DNA of 20,738 bases, taken from contig QFNF01000045.1 of assembly GCA_003240755.1 (NCBI GenBank), positions 1 through 20,738 on the forward strand, in the 5' to 3' direction. Both the position numbers and the translations under genes were made by a program. A model generated the notes under the pieces. It made no database searches and was not told the origin of the DNA. It was given only the letters and a program-made list of their open reading frames with translations. Below, piece after piece: positions 7,965 to 16,658 of this stretch. Every line of letters begins with the position of its first letter. The first letter of the stretch is position 1. The DNA is from Sphingomonas hengshuiensis (GTDB lineage: Bacteria; Pseudomonadota; Alphaproteobacteria; Sphingomonadales; Sphingomonadaceae).

Positions 7965-10892
7965 ATGGATTGCGTACGGGCGCGTCGCGTGACGACGCTG
8001 ATCTCGCTGTTGCTGGGGTCGACCGCGCTGATGCCGGGGGCGATGGCACAGGAAGCCGCGGCCCCGGTGCCGGGCACGACCGGCCCGGCCGGGCAACCGG
8101 GCGGCGACACCGCCGCCGGCGACCCGCAGGATACGACCGCCGCCCCCGCCGACGATGCGATCGTCGTCACGGGCATCCGCCGCGGCGTCGCGGATGCGAT
8201 CAGCCTGAAGCGAAACAACACGTCGATCGTCGAGGCGATTTCGGCCGAGGATATCGGCAAGCTGCCCGACGTGTCGATCGCCGAATCGATCGCGCGCCTG
8301 CCGGGGCTTGCCGCGCAGCGCGTGGCCGGTCGGGCGCAGGTGATCTCGATCCGCGGCCTTGCTCCCGATTTCACGACGACGCTGCTCAACGGACGGCAAC
8401 AGGCAAGCTCGGGCGACAATCGCGCGGTCGAGTTCGACCAGTATCCCGCTGAACTGCTCTCCAGCGTCGTCATCTACAAGACGCCCGACGCCCAGATCGC
8501 GGGCATGGGCCTGTCGGGTACCGCCGACCTGCGCACCGTTCGCCCGCTGGCGTTCGGCAAGCAGGCGTTCGCCGTGAACGTGCGCGGCGAAAAGACCGAA
8601 GGGTCGAAGCTGAACGACGATATCCGCAACATCGGCTACCGGGTCAGCGCCAGCTATATCGACCAGTTCGCGAACGGGACGATCGGCGTCGCGCTGGGCT
8701 ATGCCCGGATCGATTCCCCGTCGGGCAACCGCCACTACAAGGCCTATGGCTATGAAGCGTTCGGCGACCAGACCGATGCGAACGGCGCGCCGGTCAACAT
8801 CGTCCGGCCCGACGGCGCGGACGGCGCGCTGCTCATCAACGGGCAGGAGGTCTTCGTCACGTCGCGCAGCAACGTACGCGACGCGTTCATCGGCATCCTC
8901 GAATGGCAGCCGAGCGACTATGTCCACAGCACGCTCGACGTCTATTACTCGAAATTCCGCCAGAACGAGGTGACGCGCGGCGCGCAGTGGTTTTCCAACC
9001 CGTTCGCCGACGGGCTGACCTTCACCGACGTCGCGACCGGGGATCGCGGCGGGTCGAAGGTCGCGGCGGGCGGTACGCAGATCGGTGCGGTCCCGATCGT
9101 GCGCAACGACAACAACCGGCGCAACGACGAACTGTTCTCGGCCGGGCTGAACAACGAATTCCGCCTCGACGACCGGACGCAGTTCTTCGCCGACCTGTCC
9201 TATTCGATGAACAAGCGCGACGAACAGATACTGGAGACCTATGCCGGGTACGGGCTGGGCGTGGGCGGGGTGACGCCGACGACGCCGAACATCGGCCGCA
9301 CGCTCGACAACATCGCGTTCGAGACGCCCGTCGACGGCTTTCCGACCTATGGCGCGGGGCTGAACTATGCCGATGCGAACCGCGTGTCGCTGGGCGACCG
9401 GGCGCCCTGGGGCGGATGGGGCCATGACGGCGCGATCCGCTATCCCAAGGTCGATGAAAAGGTCTATGCGCTCGACCTGCGGCTGACCCACGAGGTGGAA
9501 GGGTTCTTCAGCGGGTTCGACGTCGGGGTGAACTGGACCCATCGCAGCAAGGCGAAGACGGTCAGCGACAACGACCTGTTCCTCAAGAACGGCCGGCAGC
9601 AGGTGCTGGTCGATTCCAGCTTCCTGCTGACGCCCACCAATCTGGGCTTTGCCGGGTTCGGCAACGTGCTGACCTTCAATCCGGCGGACCTGCTGGACCG
9701 CTATTACGACATCGCCCCGATCCGCGACGCCAATTTCTATGACAAGAACTGGTCGATCCTCGAGGATGTCATCACCTGGCACGCCAAGGCGAATATCGAC
9801 TGGGGCCGGCTGAAGGGCAATGTCGGCGTACAGGTCGTGAACCAGGACCAGTCGTCGGTCGGCGTCGTCATCAACGGCCTCGAACCCGGACAGCCGATCG
9901 TGCCGCAGCGCATCCGCGACGGGGCGAGCTATACCGACGTGCTGCCCAGCCTGAACCTGATCTACGATCTGGGCGGCGGGCACCGGCTGCGCTTCGCGGC
10001 GTCCAAGACGATGGCGCGGCCGCGGATGGACGACATGCGCGCCAACGTCGCGCCGGGGTTCAATTCGCTGGTCTGTTCGGGCCAGCCCTGCGCGCCGGGC
10101 ACGATCGTCAACCCATGGTCGGCATCGGGCGGCAATGGGAAGCTGAAGCCGTGGCGCGCCGACGCGCTCGATGCCGCCTATGAATGGTACATCAACCCGA
10201 CGACCTATCTGTCGATCGCCGGCTTCTACAAGAACATCAAGACATACATCTACCAGCAGTCGGGCACGTTCGATTTCAGCGGCATCCCGTTGCCGACGAC
10301 CGCGAACGCGATTCCGGCGGGCGTCGTCATCAGCAATATCGGCCAGATCACGCTGCCCGCCAACGGCAATGGCGGATCGGTGAAGGGGCTGGAGTTCAGC
10401 GGCGCGTTCAACTTCGGTACGCTGGCCTCGGTCCTCGACGGCCTCGGCGTGCAGGGCAGCCTGTCGCTGACCGAATCCAACCTGAACCCGACCAGCAACC
10501 CCGATCCGACCCAGGCGGTGCGCATCCCCGGCCTGTCGGGCACGGTCTACAACCTGACCGGCTATTACGAACGCGCCGGGTTCCAGGCGCGGATCAGCCA
10601 GCGTTATCGTTCGGGGTTCAAGGGCGAGGTGGTGCAGTTGTTCGCGACGCGCGGCTTTACCGAAATCCTCGCCGACAAGCAGGTCGACGCGCAGATCGGC
10701 TATACGGTGCAGGGCGGCGCGCTGGAGGGACTGGGGGTGTTGTTCCAGGTGAACAACCTGACCAATTCGCCCTATCGCACCCGGCTGGGCCTCGATGGCG
10801 GCGGGACCAAGACGTCGGACGGCGGGTCGCTGCTCGAAACCTATGAAACCTATGGGCGGCAGTTCCTGCTCGGCTTCAACTATCGCTTCTGA
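7965..10892 (+). CDS. TonB-dependent receptor (glycan-uptake type, Xanthomonas/Caulobacter class)
   Basis: A 975-aa outer-membrane receptor. It has a signal peptide (1-28, ending PGAMA), a low-complexity linker (30-63) and a TonB-box-like IVVTGIRR (66-73). The plug domain includes SIAESIARLPGLAAQR and ISIRGLAPDFTTTLLNGRQ, and a long beta-barrel ends in FLLGFNYRF with the terminal aromatic expected for BAM-assembled barrels. The GIRRGVADAISLKRN and ISAEDIGKLPDVSIAESIAR patterns are typical of carbohydrate-linked receptors in this bacterial group. Energy-dependent import of oligosaccharides is inferred from the adjacent glycosidases, sugar porter and operator. ATG 7965 is chosen because GGGGAGG (7952-7958) lies 6 bp upstream; 7950 and 7959 are in-frame alternatives. 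It is followed after 121 bp by the halogenase gene. Confidence 0.92.
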   Translation: MDCVRARRVTTLISLLLGSTALMPGAMAQEAAAPVPGTTGPAGQPGGDTAAGDPQDTTAAPADDAIVVTGIRRGVADAISLKRNNTSIVEAISAEDIGKLPDVSIAESIARLPGLAAQRVAGRAQVISIRGLAPDFTTTLLNGRQQASSGDNRAVEFDQYPAELLSSVVIYKTPDAQIAGMGLSGTADLRTVRPLAFGKQAFAVNVRGEKTEGSKLNDDIRNIGYRVSASYIDQFANGTIGVALGYARIDSPSGNRHYKAYGYEAFGDQTDANGAPVNIVRPDGADGALLINGQEVFVTSRSNVRDAFIGILEWQPSDYVHSTLDVYYSKFRQNEVTRGAQWFSNPFADGLTFTDVATGDRGGSKVAAGGTQIGAVPIVRNDNNRRNDELFSAGLNNEFRLDDRTQFFADLSYSMNKRDEQILETYAGYGLGVGGVTPTTPNIGRTLDNIAFETPVDGFPTYGAGLNYADANRVSLGDRAPWGGWGHDGAIRYPKVDEKVYALDLRLTHEVEGFFSGFDVGVNWTHRSKAKTVSDNDLFLKNGRQQVLVDSSFLLTPTNLGFAGFGNVLTFNPADLLDRYYDIAPIRDANFYDKNWSILEDVITWHAKANIDWGRLKGNVGVQVVNQDQSSVGVVINGLEPGQPIVPQRIRDGASYTDVLPSLNLIYDLGGGHRLRFAASKTMARPRMDDMRANVAPGFNSLVCSGQPCAPGTIVNPWSASGGNGKLKPWRADALDAAYEWYINPTTYLSIAGFYKNIKTYIYQQSGTFDFSGIPLPTTANAIPAGVVISNIGQITLPANGNGGSVKGLEFSGAFNFGTLASVLDGLGVQGSLSLTESNLNPTSNPDPTQAVRIPGLSGTVYNLTGYYERAGFQARISQRYRSGFKGEVVQLFATRGFTEILADKQVDAQIGYTVQGGALEGLGVLFQVNNLTNSPYRTRLGLDGGGTKTSDGGSLLETYETYGRQFLLGFNYRF

Positions 10893-10903
10893 CTTTCCCC
10901 CAG

Positions 10904-10936
10904 CCTCGCGGCGGGCAGCGCCTGCCGCGCATTTTT
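10904..10936 (+). terminator. Possible weak or partial terminator after the TonB receptor gene
   Basis: GGCAG (10914-10918) can pair with CTGCC (10922-10926) around a short loop, extended by two pairs past a bulge, and is followed by ATTTTTC at 10931-10937. This fits a weak intrinsic terminator that might attenuate, but not abolish, read-through into the halogenase gene. The stem is short, so confidence is low. Confidence 0.3.
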
Positions 10937-11013
10937 CGGGACGGTTGTCGCGTTCATGGCATATGGCGGGCATGGCCGATGCCGTCGCGATCGAGGAACC
11001 ATAGAACCACGCC

Positions 11014-12531
11014 ATGACCCCGCTCAGACGCATCCTGATCGCCGGCGGCGGATCGGCCGGGTGGATGACCGCCGCGATGTTCGCACGGCTGTTCAAGGGC
11101 CGCTATGCCATCACCCTCGTCGAATCCGATGCGATCGGAACGGTCGGCGTGGGGGAGGCGACGATCCCCGCCATCAAGAAGTTCAACGAGCTGCTCGGCA
11201 TAGACGAGGATGATTTCCTCCGCCGGACGCAGGGCAGCTTCAAGCTCGGCATCCAGTTCAACGACTGGTCCCGGATCGGCAGCAGCTATGTCCATGGTTT
11301 CGGCGTCATCGGCCGCGACCTCGAATGGCTGCGCTGCCATCAATACTGGCTGAAACTCCATGGCGAGGGGCGGGGCGGTCCGCTCGACGCCTATTCGATC
11401 AACACCGTGGCCGCGACCGCCAACCGCTTCATGCGCCCGCGCGCCGATATGCCCGACAGCCCGATCGGACAGATCGCCTATGCCTTTCACTTCGATGCCG
11501 GGCTCTATGCCGCCTATCTGGCCGAATATGCCCGCGAACGGGGCGTCGAACGACGCGAGGGAGAGATCGTCGCGGTCGCGCAGGATGCCGATACCGGGTT
11601 CCTGACATCGGTGACGCTGGCCGATGGCAGCATGATCGCGGCCGACCTGTTCATCGACTGTTCGGGGTTTCGCGGCCTGCTGATCGAACGCACGCTGGCG
11701 GCGGGCTATGAGGACTGGCGCCACTGGCTGCCCTGCGACCGCGCGGTCGCGGTGCCGTCGCGGCGTTCGGCGGACTTCACGCCCTATACCCGTTCCACCG
11801 CGCGCCCCGCCGGGTGGCAGTGGCGCATCCCGCTCCAGCATCGCACCGGCAACGGCCATGTCTATGCCAGCCGCTACATGGACGACGAGATGGCGGAAGC
11901 GATGCTGCTCGACCATCTGGACGAACCGGCGGTCGGCGATCCCCGGCGGCTGGCGTTCGTGCCGGGCAGGCGGCGCAGGGGCTGGGTGCGCAACTGCGTC
12001 GCCATCGGGCTGGCGGCGGGGTTTCTCGAACCGCTGGAATCGACCGGGCTGCACCTGATCCAGTCGGCGATCCTGCGCCTCGTGCGGCTGATGCCCGATG
12101 CTCGGTTCGATCCCGCGACCAGCGCCGAATATAATCGCCAGACCGATTTCGAGATGGAGCGCATCCGCGACTTCATCATCCTGCACTACAAGGCGACGAC
12201 GCGCGACGACACGCCGTTCTGGCGGCATGTCCGGACGATGGACGTGCCCGACACGCTGGCGCGCAAGATGGCGCTGTTCGCCGCCAATGGCCGCATCTTT
12301 CGCGAGGATGACGAGCTGTTTGCCGAGGAAAGCTGGATCCAGGTCCTGATCGGGCAGGGGATCGTGCCCGCCGCGCCGGACCCGCTGGTCGACGTGACAC
12401 CCCGGGCGGAGGTCGAACGCCATCTGGCCGATGTGCGCGGCGTGATCGCGAAATGCGTCGATCGGATGCCCGACCATGGCGCGTTCGTCGCCCGCCACTG
12501 CGCCGCACCGCCGCCGCAGCCCGCGCCGTGA
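11014..12531 (+). CDS. Flavin-dependent tryptophan halogenase family protein
   Basis: A 505-aa flavoprotein. It has a Rossmann GGGSAG (11-16), VGVGEATIPAIKKF (44-57), Lys77 in QGSFKLGIQF at the position of the catalytic lysine of PrnA (K79), the halogenase signature WQWRIP (268-273), and FLEPLESTG (337-345) with Glu342 at the position of PrnA Glu346. These residues direct enzyme-bound hypohalous acid, made from FADH2, O2 and halide, to an aromatic carbon. All are intact, so genuine halogenase chemistry is plausible. The substrate is unknown; free tryptophan is not implied. No flavin reductase or natural-product genes are in the window. Related enzymes such as BrvH from Brevundimonas also occur beside TonB receptors. 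It overlaps the DUF6445 start by 4 bp. Confidence 0.9.
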   Translation: MTPLRRILIAGGGSAGWMTAAMFARLFKGRYAITLVESDAIGTVGVGEATIPAIKKFNELLGIDEDDFLRRTQGSFKLGIQFNDWSRIGSSYVHGFGVIGRDLEWLRCHQYWLKLHGEGRGGPLDAYSINTVAATANRFMRPRADMPDSPIGQIAYAFHFDAGLYAAYLAEYARERGVERREGEIVAVAQDADTGFLTSVTLADGSMIAADLFIDCSGFRGLLIERTLAAGYEDWRHWLPCDRAVAVPSRRSADFTPYTRSTARPAGWQWRIPLQHRTGNGHVYASRYMDDEMAEAMLLDHLDEPAVGDPRRLAFVPGRRRRGWVRNCVAIGLAAGFLEPLESTGLHLIQSAILRLVRLMPDARFDPATSAEYNRQTDFEMERIRDFIILHYKATTRDDTPFWRHVRTMDVPDTLARKMALFAANGRIFREDDELFAEESWIQVLIGQGIVPAAPDPLVDVTPRAEVERHLADVRGVIAKCVDRMPDHGAFVARHCAAPPPQPAP

Positions 12532-13202
12532 ACCCGCAGGTCCGGGTGGAGCGGATCGGGCGGGAGGGCGAACCGGTCGTCATCATCGACGGCTTCGCGC
12601 CCGACCCCGGCCGTCTGGTCGCGCAGGCCTGCGCCGCGCCGTTGACGGCGGGCGGCGGCAATTATCCCGGACTGCGCGCGCCCGTCGACGGGCGCTATTG
12701 CGACGAGGTCGCCCCGCTGGTCGCCGCCGCCGCCCGGCGGGTGTTCGGCTATCATGGCCGGCTGTCGTTCGACCGGATACTCTTCTCGCTCACCACGACG
12801 CCGCCAGCGGCACTGACGCTGGCCCAGCGGCTGCCGCATGTCGATGCGGTCGAACCCGGGCGGCTCGCACTGGTCCATTATCTCGGCGAACGCGACTGGG
12901 GCGGCACGCGCTTCTTTCGCCATCGCTCGACCGGATATGAACGGATCGGTCCCGACCGGCATCGCGCCTATCTGGACGCGCTGGCGATGGACCTCGCCCG
13001 CGATGGTGAGCCCGGACCCGCCTATATCGCGGGCGAGACCGCGATGTTCGTGCCGATCGCGCACGTCACCGCGCGGCCCAATCGTGCGGTGCTGTATCGT
13101 GGCAGCCTGCTGCACTGTGCCGCGATCGACAATCGCCGGCCCCTGCCGGCCGACGCGGCGACCGGGCGGCTGACGATCGCCGCCTTCCTCGGCGCGACAT
13201 GA
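12528..13202 (+). CDS. DUF6445 family protein (halogenase/TonB-receptor locus partner)
   Basis: A 224-aa soluble protein without signal peptide. The core LALVHYLGERDWGGTRFFRH (about 113-132, His117) and NRAVLYRGSLLHCAAI (His196) resemble the double-stranded beta-helix of 2-oxoglutarate/Fe(II) dioxygenases, with His at both ends. DUF6445 proteins are usually encoded next to tryptophan halogenases and TonB receptors. Function is unproven; a hydroxylase or a halogenase accessory is possible. GTG 12528 overlaps the halogenase stop (GTGA), indicating translational coupling, and no better start lies in the frame. It ends 52 bp before the LacI gene. The first half of a facial triad beyond His117 was not clearly identified, so dioxygenase activity is only a hypothesis. 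Confidence 0.75.
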   Translation: MNPQVRVERIGREGEPVVIIDGFAPDPGRLVAQACAAPLTAGGGNYPGLRAPVDGRYCDEVAPLVAAAARRVFGYHGRLSFDRILFSLTTTPPAALTLAQRLPHVDAVEPGRLALVHYLGERDWGGTRFFRHRSTGYERIGPDRHRAYLDALAMDLARDGEPGPAYIAGETAMFVPIAHVTARPNRAVLYRGSLLHCAAIDNRRPLPADAATGRLTIAAFLGAT

Positions 13203-13254
13203 CCAGGCGGTCGCTTGCGCGCCGCGCACGGCGCTGCCACACGGCGCGGGCGCC

Positions 13255-14325
13255 ATGGGCAGGGAAACGGGGCAAGAGGTGACGGCACGCAGGCCAACGA
13301 TCGACGACGTCGCGCGCCTGTCCGGCGTGGCCCGCGCGACCGTGTCGCGGGTGCTGAACGACGGCCCCAATGTCAGCGATCGATCGCGGACCCGGGTGCT
13401 GGAAGCGGTCGCGACGCTTGGCTATCAGGTCAATCTGCAGGCCCGCTACCTCGCGGGCGGCGGCAACCGGTCGGTGCTGCTGATCCTCGCGTCGGATACC
13501 GAGAGCGAGCCGAACTCCTATTACCAGTCCGCCCTCGAAATCGGCGCGCTGCGCGTCTGCATGCAGACCGGGATGGAACTGGCGACCCACACGCTGCAAC
13601 AGACACGCGACGACGTCGAGGCGCGACTGATCGAACTGGTCGAGGACAGTCGCTGTTCCGGCGTCATCCTGACCCCGCCCTTTTCCGACCGGATGGGGCT
13701 GATCGCCGGATTGCGCCGCACGGGTGCGAGCGTCGTGCGCATCTCGCCCGCCACGGACGAGGATGGCGGCGTGCCGGGGATCGGCATGGACGACGAGGCC
13801 GCCGGCTTCGCGATCACCCACCATCTGATCGCGCTCGGCCATCGCCGGTTCGGCTTCATCCAGGGGCTGGCCGAGCATCTGTCCGCCGAGCAACGCTATC
13901 GCGGGGCGCTGCGCGCGCTGGACGAAGCGGGGCTGGCACCCGCGGCGATGCGGGCGGAACGCGGCAATTTCACCTTCAAATCGGGAGTCGACCTGCTGCC
14001 GCGGCTGGTTGGTGGTACCGCCCGCCCGACGGCGATCATCTGCGCCAACGACGATACCGCGGTCGGCGCGCTGTTCGCCGCGCACCGGGCCGGGATCGAC
14101 GTGCCCGGCGACCTGTCGATCGCCAGTTTCGACGACACCCCCGTATCGGCGCTGGTATGGCCGCCGCTGACCACGGTGCATCAGCCGATCCAGGAAATGG
14201 GCGCGCGCGCCGTGCAGATCATCGCCGAGGCGCTGACCAGCGGCAGCCCGGTCGCGGCGGGGGCCGAACGGCTGCCCTTCTCCCTCGTCGAACGCGGATC
14301 GGTCGCGGCTCCCGCCGGGGTTTGA
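13255..14325 (+). CDS. LacI/GalR-family transcriptional regulator
   Basis: A 356-aa regulator. The N-terminal helix-turn-helix and hinge region (about 14-60) reads TIDDVARLSGVARATVSRVL then NDGPNVSD. A periplasmic-binding-protein-like sensor domain follows, with GFAITHHLIALGHRRFGFIQ and ICANDDTAVGALFAAHRAGI. The DVPGDLSIASFDDTPVS stretch is the classic LacI C-terminal block. It likely represses the receptor and GH3 operons through the operators at 7882 and 14356, with release by a mono- or oligosaccharide. ATG 13255 is taken; GTG 13279 is an in-frame alternative. Lying 52 bp after DUF6445 on the same strand, it may be in the receptor operon and so autoregulated. Its stop codon overlaps the -35 box of the GH3 promoter. 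Confidence 0.9.
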   Translation: MGRETGQEVTARRPTIDDVARLSGVARATVSRVLNDGPNVSDRSRTRVLEAVATLGYQVNLQARYLAGGGNRSVLLILASDTESEPNSYYQSALEIGALRVCMQTGMELATHTLQQTRDDVEARLIELVEDSRCSGVILTPPFSDRMGLIAGLRRTGASVVRISPATDEDGGVPGIGMDDEAAGFAITHHLIALGHRRFGFIQGLAEHLSAEQRYRGALRALDEAGLAPAAMRAERGNFTFKSGVDLLPRLVGGTARPTAIICANDDTAVGALFAAHRAGIDVPGDLSIASFDDTPVSALVWPPLTTVHQPIQEMGARAVQIIAEALTSGSPVAAGAERLPFSLVERGSVAAPAGV

Positions 14326-14350
14326 CTTTTCGCGACCGTCCGTCGATGAA
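14322..14350 (+). promoter_or_regulatory. Predicted promoter of the GH3-GH30 operon
   Basis: TTGACT (14322-14327, a near-consensus -35 overlapping the lacI-family stop codon) and GATGAA (14345-14350, a weak -10) are 17 bp apart. The predicted start point near 14357 lies within the operator at 14356-14371, so bound repressor would block initiation. The call rests on motifs and spacing. Confidence 0.45.
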
Positions 14351-14355
14351 CACCG

Positions 14356-14371
14356 TTGGAAGCGCTTCCAA
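14356..14371. promoter_or_regulatory. LacI-family operator upstream of the GH3 gene
   Basis: A perfect 16-bp palindrome, TTGGAAGC-GCTTCCAA, followed by TTGC exactly as at the site in front of the TonB receptor gene. It ends 22 bp upstream of the GH3 start codon, between the predicted -10 box and the ribosome-binding site. It links the two transcription units into one regulon. Confidence 0.85.
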
Positions 14372-14393
14372 TTGCGCCATCAAGGGAGAGGAT

Positions 14394-16658
14394 ATGACGT
14401 CGATCCACCGTGCGATGCGCTGGCGCGTCGCGACGACGCTGCCGGCCCTGCTGCTGGCGACGGCGGCCGATGCCCGGCAGGCGCCGGCGCCGGCGCCGGT
14501 GTCGGCCGATGCCGCCGAACGCCGCGCCGAGACGCTGGTCGGCCGGATGACGCGCGACGAGCAGTTGCGCTACGTGTTCGGCTATTTCCCGCCGATGAGC
14601 AAGGATCGCCCGGCGGACATGATCCCGTCCGCCGGCTATGTCCCGGGCGTCCCGCGGTTGAACATCCCGACCCTGCGCGAAAGCGACGCATCGCTCGGCG
14701 TCGCCAACCAGATCGAACAGCGCAAGGGCGATGTCGCGACCGCGCTGCCCGCCAGCCTCGCGCTCGCCGCCAGCTTCGATCCCGACCTCGCCTATCGTTC
14801 GGGCGCGATGATCGGGGCGGAGGCGCGTGCCAAGACGTTCAACGTGCTGCTGGCCGGCGGCGTCAACCTGACCCGCGACCCATGGGGCGGGCGGACCTTC
14901 GAATATCTGGGCGAGGATCCGCTGCTCGCCGGGATCATGGCCGGCGAATCGATCCGGGGGGTCCAGTCCAACCATATCGTCTCGACCGTCAAGCATCTCG
15001 CGCTCAATCCGCAGGAAACGCTGCGAACCACCATGGACGCGCGCATCGGCGAGGCGGATCTGCGCGAAAGCGACCTGCTCGCCTTCCAGATCGCGATCGA
15101 ACGCGGCCGGCCGGGATCGGTGATGTGCGCGTACAACAAGCTGGGCGGCGACTGGGCGTGTGAAAACGACTTCCTGCTCAACCGGGTGCTCAAGCAGGAC
15201 TGGGGCTATCGCGGCTGGGTGATGAGCGACTGGGGCGCGGTGCATTCGACGGTGAAGGCCGCCAATGCCGGGCTGGACCAGCAATCGGGCCGCGAGCTCG
15301 ACAAGGCGATGTATTTCGGCAAGCCGCTGGCCGATGCGGTCGCCGCCGGCACCGTGTCCCCCGCCCGCCTTGCCGACATGAACCGCCGCATCCTGTGGGG
15401 GGTGGTGTCGACCGGGCTGATCGACCATCCGGTGCCGGCGACCGCGCAGGCGATCGACTATGCCGCCCATGCCCGCGTCGCGCAGGAGGCGGCGGAAAAG
15501 GGCGCGGTGCTGCTGAGGAATGACGGCAACCTCCTGCCGCTCGCCCGGACCGCCCGGCGGATCGTGCTGATCGGCGCCCATGCCGATGTTGGCGTGCTGT
15601 CGGGCGGCGGGTCGAGCCAGGTGCGATCGGTCGGCGGGGCGCCGGTCGAAATTCCGCTGACCGAAGGGGCGGCGGCATCGTTCGCGCGCGTGACGTGGCA
15701 CGCCTCCTCGCCGCTTGCCGCGATCCGGGCGATGGCACCGGGCGCCACGATCACCTATGTCGACGGACGCGATCCCGCTGCCGCCGCCGCCGCCGCGCGT
15801 GCCGCCGACATGGCGATCGTCTTCGCATGGCAATGGCGGACCGAGGCGCAGGATGTCGAGACGCTCTCGCTGCCCGACGGACAGGACGCGCTGATCGACG
15901 CGGTCGCCGCCGCCAATCGCCGTACCGCCGTCGTGCTGGAGACCGGCGGCCCGGTGCTGATGCCATGGCTGAACAGGGTGCCGGCGGTGCTGCAGGCATG
16001 GTATCCCGGCCAGCGCGGCGGAGAGGCGATCGCCAATCTGCTGTTCGGCGCGGTCAACCCGTCGGGCAGGCTGCCGATGACCTTTCCGGCCAGCCTCGAA
16101 CAGGCGCCGCGGCCGGTCATCCCCGGCCTCGCCGCGATGAAGGCCGCCGATGCCGCGCGCAAGACCGGCGGCACGTACGGCATGGTCGAGCGCGATCTGG
16201 CGCCGGTCGTGCCGTATCGCGAAGGCGCGGCGGTCGGCTATCGCGGGTTGCTCAAGACCGGCACGGTCCCGCTGTTCCCGTTCGGTCACGGCCTGTCCTA
16301 TACGCAGTTCCGCTATGACGGGCTGAAGGTAGAGGGCGGGCCGCAATTGCGGGTCAGCTTCACCGTCACCAATACCGGTCGGGTCGCCGGGGCCGACGTG
16401 CCGCAGATCTATGTCACCGCCGGTCGCCGCGCCGGCGCCACGACCCGTCTGGCCGGCTTCGAACGGGTGACGCTGGCACCGGGTGAGCGGCGACAGGTCA
16501 GCGTGACGGTGGATCCGCGGCTGATCGCCGATTACGACGTTGCCGGCCGGCGCTGGCACGTCGCCGCCGGGCGCTACCCGGTCGCGGTCGGGCGTTTTGC
16601 CGGCGACCGGACGCTGTCGGGCATCGCGACGCTGGCCGAACGATCGGTGCGGCCGTGA
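14394..16658 (+). CDS. Glycoside hydrolase family 3 (beta-glucosidase-like), exported
   Basis: A 754-aa exported GH3 enzyme. It has a signal peptide (1-27, ending ATAADA), an N-terminal TIM-barrel domain with KHLALNPQE and the nucleophile Asp279 in GWVMSDWGAVHS, and an alpha/beta sandwich domain (GAVLLRNDGNLLPL; acid/base candidates in TEAQDVETLSLP, Glu484 or nearby). A C-terminal fibronectin III-like domain contains FTVTNTGRVAGADVPQIYV. GH3 enzymes of this architecture release terminal beta-glucose, less often xylose, from oligosaccharides. The periplasm is the likely site. ATG 14394 has AGGGAGAGG just upstream. The gene overlaps the GH30 gene by 4 bp and is preceded by the palindromic operator, so induction by a sugar signal is expected. 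Confidence 0.9.
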   Translation: MTSIHRAMRWRVATTLPALLLATAADARQAPAPAPVSADAAERRAETLVGRMTRDEQLRYVFGYFPPMSKDRPADMIPSAGYVPGVPRLNIPTLRESDASLGVANQIEQRKGDVATALPASLALAASFDPDLAYRSGAMIGAEARAKTFNVLLAGGVNLTRDPWGGRTFEYLGEDPLLAGIMAGESIRGVQSNHIVSTVKHLALNPQETLRTTMDARIGEADLRESDLLAFQIAIERGRPGSVMCAYNKLGGDWACENDFLLNRVLKQDWGYRGWVMSDWGAVHSTVKAANAGLDQQSGRELDKAMYFGKPLADAVAAGTVSPARLADMNRRILWGVVSTGLIDHPVPATAQAIDYAAHARVAQEAAEKGAVLLRNDGNLLPLARTARRIVLIGAHADVGVLSGGGSSQVRSVGGAPVEIPLTEGAAASFARVTWHASSPLAAIRAMAPGATITYVDGRDPAAAAAAARAADMAIVFAWQWRTEAQDVETLSLPDGQDALIDAVAAANRRTAVVLETGGPVLMPWLNRVPAVLQAWYPGQRGGEAIANLLFGAVNPSGRLPMTFPASLEQAPRPVIPGLAAMKAADAARKTGGTYGMVERDLAPVVPYREGAAVGYRGLLKTGTVPLFPFGHGLSYTQFRYDGLKVEGGPQLRVSFTVTNTGRVAGADVPQIYVTAGRRAGATTRLAGFERVTLAPGERRQVSVTVDPRLIADYDVAGRRWHVAAGRYPVAVGRFAGDRTLSGIATLAERSVRP

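Noticed and set aside
7875..11096. A 1073-codon open frame antisense to the TonB receptor and similar long antisense frames elsewhere
   Set aside because: These are by-products of high G+C codon use opposite real genes. Their translations are Arg/Asp/His-rich and lack any domain motif.
11014..12531. Halogenase as part of a pyrrolnitrin- or indole-type antibiotic cluster
   Set aside because: No peptide synthetase, indole-modifying or export genes are present. All neighbours are glycan-uptake genes.
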